In this document: in pieces, positions 59,505 to 64,000 of the stretch
Numbering within the stretch: position 1 is the stretch's first letter
Layout: each line of letters begins with the position of its first letter
DNA from: Gonatopus flavifemur
Lineage: Eukaryota; Arthropoda; Insecta; Hymenoptera; Dryinidae
Direction: 5' to 3'
Length of the DNA stretch: 64,000 bases
Assembly (NCBI GenBank): GCA_018340375.1
Contig: JAFFJZ010000006.1
Coordinates: 17,617,501-17,681,500, forward strand
The notes under the pieces: generated by a model
What the model saw: only the letters and a program-made list of their open reading frames with translations
The model's database searches: none
What the model was told of the DNA's origin: nothing
Made by a program: the position numbers and the translations under genes

Positions 59505-60521
59505 CACTGTAAAAAAATTTTACCGGAAAATTCCAGTACATGTCCTGGAAGCAATTAACCTGTACATGTACCGGAAAATTTTAGCACATTTGTACTGCAA
59601 AAATTCAGAAATTAATGCTGAAAATATCCATGAGGATTGGAAAAAAATTGCTCACGCAAAGTGATTTTGCAGGGTTTCTGTGTTCCAAGATGATTGAGAA
59701 ACTTGATCGTTCATTTATATGGACAGAAACTCATGTCTACCTAACGGGATTTGAACCTACATTTTTCTACCTGCCTACCAACTGAAATCTAAGACCTAAC
59801 CGATGAGCTACAGCGCGACATGTTGGAAGGCCAGCTTGGGTTACTACATATGCTTTATATCTAGAACACACAAGAGAATAAGTCTTCGAAAAACCTGATA
59901 CATCAATTTTATTTGCTACAATTACAATTATTGTTCAAAATCTCAATCAGGAAATTTGTAATATAAAGACTTGAAATTTTTCCTGCCAGAAATGACGAAG
60001 TCCAATAGAAGTGGAAAATTCCAGTGAAACAGTGATTAAATTCCAGCATAACTGGAAAATTCCGTTGCATAGCAACTGGAAAATTCCATCACACGACCTG
60101 AAAATTGCAGTTCAAAACCTGTATAATTCAATTGCATAGCAACTGGAACATTCCATCACAAAACCTGAGAATTGCAGTTCAAAACCTGTATAATTCCAGT
60201 ATACCAACGATTAGGTTTTTTTTTCTAAATTCGAAATTTATCCACGTCCTTTTTGAGGGGATATTTTTTTCTGGTGCACAAGAACTATAAAATTGTAGTA
60301 CGAGCCGGTAAAATTCTCGCGAAATCATGGCAAAATCTCAGTACATCATCTCAAACTTGAAAATTCCAGTACAAGGACTGAATTTTCAGTTATGCTTGGT
60401 AAATTTTCAGTAACGTACCAACAAAATCTCTGTACATGTACTGGAATATCCATATTCCAGTACTAGCACTGGAAATTCCCAGTCCAGTTGCACAGTAAAT
60501 TTCCAGTTTTTTTTTACAGTG
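59505..60521. mobile_element. Palindromic element F1, CACTGTAAAAAAA ends, TG target duplication
   Basis: Ends CACTGTAAAAAAATTTTACC and, reversed, CACTGTAAAAAAAAACTGGA; TG on both sides (59503-59504 and 60522-60523). The arms hold many degenerate GGAAAATTCCAGTACATGTA dyads. A tRNA-like segment lies at 59741-59816. Related to the smaller element at 38058-38346. No transposase. Confidence 0.8.
59741..59816 (-). ncRNA. tRNA-like core of element F1
   Basis: The minus strand reads CTGTAGCTCATCGGTTAGG (A-box/D-arm) and GTAGGTTCAAATCCCG (B-box/T-arm). The stretch between them is longer and more AT-rich than in a real tRNA. It is a different tRNA relative from those in the other element families. Confidence 0.5.
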
Positions 60522-63500
60522 TGTTACACATGTGTGCCCGTAGTCTTGAAAACGTTGAAATAAAATTCATTTGAAAAAAATGGCGCAAGGAGGCGCAAGA
60601 TTTTCTTCTGGAGTCTAATACTTGATTCAATGCTCTATCAAACCGTGGTAAAATAATAGCCCGACCAGCCCCGACGATTAATTTGAAATTTTTACGAATA
60701 TTTCATTATTACAAGGAAAAACAATATAGTGTATATAAATCGGCCTGTTTACGATGCATTATTCCAATGCACTCGTTAAGAGCAACTACTTACCTTCAAT
60801 AAAACCCCTGCAGAAACTCAAGTTGGTTGGAAAATTCAAAGCTATAAAAAAGGTTGAAGAAAACTATACCTCAAAACTTCGAAATAAGACACGTACATTT
60901 GGAGAACAAAAATCCCACACTTTCAGCTGGCAGCTACAGTCTCTCAATGCACTTATTTGCCTCAAGATCACTTGATCTAAATAGGTCAGGGTATCTGCCT
61001 GCTGGAAACATTATGTTTTATTGTATGTATTTTATTTTTGAAGTTCCGTTTTTGGCCAGGATTTTGCTCATAATACTCCACTGTGCACCGTTTCGGTTAC
61101 CCTCCAAGATACGCTTAATCTACACTTCCTTCCCGCTTCAATTTTCACCAGGATAAGTCTGAAAAATTCAAGGTTCACACACCCCTAGTTGAAATGAACG
61201 CAAACGAACTTTTTGGTTGGCTGAAATGAAATTTTGTCTGGATGAACAAAATTTGGTTGACAAAAGTTATCAATTTTATACATACAAATGAATTTTATTC
61301 ATCCTAAACAAATCTTATTTCTCTAAATAATATCAATGAAATTCAATAAATAATTGTAACATTTCAGAAAGAAATTTTTTTGAGTTTTATTATCGACATT
61401 AAATTTACGAACTCCTGTTAAGATTAATATGGAAATATGATATTTCATGAAGAATTTCGTACTCAATTTAAGAATTTTTCTAACAGTTTTCCTTGCGCCA
61501 TCCTAATCTGTACTGGAATATTTGGATACATTTTTTAACGATATTCGTTACATTGTTCCTTCCACAAAGAGGAATTTCAAATCGTATTTTGATTATTCTT
61601 TGGTTTACAAAGTGAAGAACGTAAGTTCAACAAGAATTTGAAGAATACAATGAATGATTTAAATCCATCATTATATTGTTATCATGAGTAGCAATACAAT
61701 AACTGGTGAATGTTGCATTGGAGCATAAGATCCGTCTTTTCTCCTCTCATATTATACGCAGTATTTCGACGAGCTTTTTCATTTTTTTCTCCCTTTTTCT
61801 TTTGTACTCTCATCGTGAAGAAACCTGTGTGCCGTTGCTATTGGAACATCTCATACACATGTACCTATATATATACAGACACACACATATGTTACAACTG
61901 TAACAGTAGAATGAAAATAGTCTATTTTCCCAACAGAATCTTTCCTCTCTTCGTCCATATCTCCAACCGATAAAGGGTAATATACTACCTTTTCGAGAAT
62001 ATTATAAAGTACTTGCTAGCACGTAAGCCCTCGCGTTTGTTACATCGCTTACATACTCACATATACGTATTGTTCTGCATTTCATGTCGATTTTTTCCTC
62101 CTCGGAATACACGTATACGTATATCTCGTATAAATCTTGGAAGATAAACATAGAGAACTTTCGTTACCCACCAATCTATTCTTTGTTATCCGTATGAGAG
62201 TGTCTTGTTCATACACGACGGCTCTCTGGTATTCCACAGACTCTTCCTATAACTTTTCATCCCAGACTATGTACATACACGGATATAGTATATGTGTGTG
62301 TGTGTGTGTGAAAGAAACAGTCTTGAAGATTTCCGAAGACTCCTTCGGGAGTCTCGATCGTTGGATGCAGCAGTAACAGCAGCAGCAGCAGCAGTCATGA
62401 TAAGAGATTAGAACTTTCAAGTTGAAAGAGAGAAAGAATTTAGGTTTGAGGAGCGATCTGACGCTTTAATCTCATGAATCACATCGGAAACGTAGAGAAT
62501 TTTCGTAAATCTTTTCATGTACCTATATACTTTTTTTTACGTGAAATGGAAGGAGTAATAGCGAATTGATAAAATCTGTGATTTACGGTCATGTCAGGGT
62601 GATTTATAAAGTTTTATATGGAAGATTGTATCTAAGAATAAAATCGCATTGAATCATCAGGGGTTTTGTTCGAATAAAAACACAAGCACGTATAAATTCA
62701 TGATATTACGCATTACGTTAGTGCATAATAACCATAACTACATAACCCGTTTAAGTATCTACGTGCAAGGTGTTCACATCACACGGTACAAGTACGGGTC
62801 ATGCTAATCCCCTCGCATCCAGTATACATATACACATCTATGTATCGTGATCTAATTTTCCACGTGCTACATAACTGTATAGACCTAAGCCGCTTACAGA
62901 GCCACATATGGTAACTAGTCTACATAAACAAATGCAAATTAGGTGCAACCGTATACGTTGTATTTGAATTATACTTTGTTACGATTGTTATTATTTCCAA
63001 TTGATTACCGCAGAATTTATAAACACAGTTTCATAACTGAGAATTATATTCGCCTTTTCCATCTCTCAACATTCAATATTGTCTCCAATATTATTGAAAC
63101 AAATCGATTTTTCTGCACACAACTGTGATGAATTCATACATTCTCTCCATGAATAACCTACAGACACCAATAGGAGAAAATCCAATACGAGACCGATTTA
63201 ATCCATCAAATTCATGAATTGAGACAAGAAGAATGCATTTTCGATCACGAATGCATGCAATTTTGATTGGGCGGAAAAAGAAGCAATATTTTTTCATTGA
63301 ACCGAGGGGACGTATATTGCGCCGCCGCGTCGGTCTCGCGTATATATTATTCCAACACCGATTGAATATTCAAAATGCGTTATGGATGTACAGCAACAAA
63401 GATGAACCGGTACCTCGAATGCTAGAAAAATATATATATATATATATATCTAGTCGTGGCAGGTATCGATTTTCTGTAATATCGGCCAAGATTAAATGCC

Positions 63501-63713
63501 TCATCACGTCGCCAAGTGATTTAGGTAAGTGAGCCACGAACGAGAAGAAAATAAAGAACCGCTGTTCGAGAAAAATGAATCGAATCGTTATTCATCTTTG
63601 AGAATCTTGATAAATTACTTTCCAACGATTAAATAACGGATCCTGGATCGATAAAAGAATTTTTTCGAATCAATTGGGAATCTCGAGAACTTAGTGTCCA
63701 GTAGAATTTAGTG
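60522..63713. other. Noncoding DNA with microsatellites; no gene seen
   Basis: (TG)n at 62293-62310, an interrupted CAG/GCA run at 62367-62396 and (AT)n at 63430-63449. Open frames are short and without motifs. The CAG run is not in a supported exon. Confidence 0.4.
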
Positions 63714-64000
63714 CACGGATAAAAATGTACGGTTATGGTACACTGGATTTTCGTTCCTGCAACCAAATACGTCGGACTATATTTGGCTGAGACAAATGCT
63801 TGGTTGTGAGAACCGAATAAAATAGTATACGCTCACTTAGTTCAAAATACAACTTTCAGTTGGTTATGAAGTTAGTAGCTGTAGTAAAAGTTACTTCAAA
63901 TCAGTAACAGCAACTGAAGTCAGAGGAATTAAATTTGAAATAGTATCTAGCTGCTGGAACTAATTTGGAATACCGATTTCTGTACATGTGGTCAAACTTG
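63714..64000 (+). mobile_element. Possible left part of a CACGGA-ended element cut by the window edge
   Basis: CACGGATAAAAATGTACGG after TG resembles the CACGGAGAAAAA ends at 1723 and 7014. The following sequence repeats AACTTTCAGTTGG/AACTGAAGTCAG-like motifs. The right end would lie beyond the window. Confidence 0.35.

Overview
The window is eukaryotic nuclear DNA that is AT-rich and gene-poor. Genes have spliced exons with GT/AG borders, many microsatellites, and a very high density of transposon-derived palindromes. A MADF-BESS regulator and a bee-venom-type (group III) phospholipase A2 point to an insect. The repeat style and the '...AAAATGGCGGATCC...' arrays would fit a hymenopteran, but that is inference. 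No rRNA, intact tRNA, CRISPR array or bacterial-type operon is visible.

Three spliced genes can be read. (1) 6689-9259, minus strand: a MADF-BESS DNA-binding protein in three phase-0 exons, with a 1.36 kb intron filled by palindromic repeats. (2) 14716-24585, plus strand: the 3' part of an unidentified single-pass membrane protein (transmembrane exon, then two cytoplasmic-tail exons); its upstream exons were not found. (3) 16128-17299, minus strand: a complete four-exon secreted phospholipase A2 of 249 residues. It sits antisense inside the 7.4 kb first intron of gene 2. A fourth gene probably starts at 36789 (plus strand) with a signal-peptide exon; its later exons were not securely found. 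A few isolated exon-like stretches (2982, 27705, 30170, 38953) are listed at low confidence.

Most of the rest is transposon-derived. At least a dozen families share one design: a short conserved terminal inverted repeat starting CCC (or CAC), arms made of many degenerate copies of a family-specific short self-complementary motif, and a small unique core. Thirteen of the seventeen elements whose ends I could place are flanked by identical 2-bp sequences. Several cores hold a decayed tRNA-like segment with both Pol III boxes. Standard superfamilies are also present: two nested hAT elements (8-bp target duplications, one confirmed by an empty site) and a TTAA-flanked piggyBac-like element.

Layout: 0.7-2 kb nested CCC elements; 4.4-6.3 kb a CCC element holding two hATs; 6.7-9.3 kb the MADF-BESS gene; 9.7-12.8 kb a long-inverted-repeat element holding a second copy of the 4.4 kb element; 14.7-24.6 kb the membrane-protein gene with the nested phospholipase; 25-35 kb repeats; 36.8 kb the new gene start; 44.7-47.9 kb a three-level transposon nest; 48.7-49.6 kb a 67-bp tandem array; 50-64 kb AT-rich noncoding DNA with further repeats.
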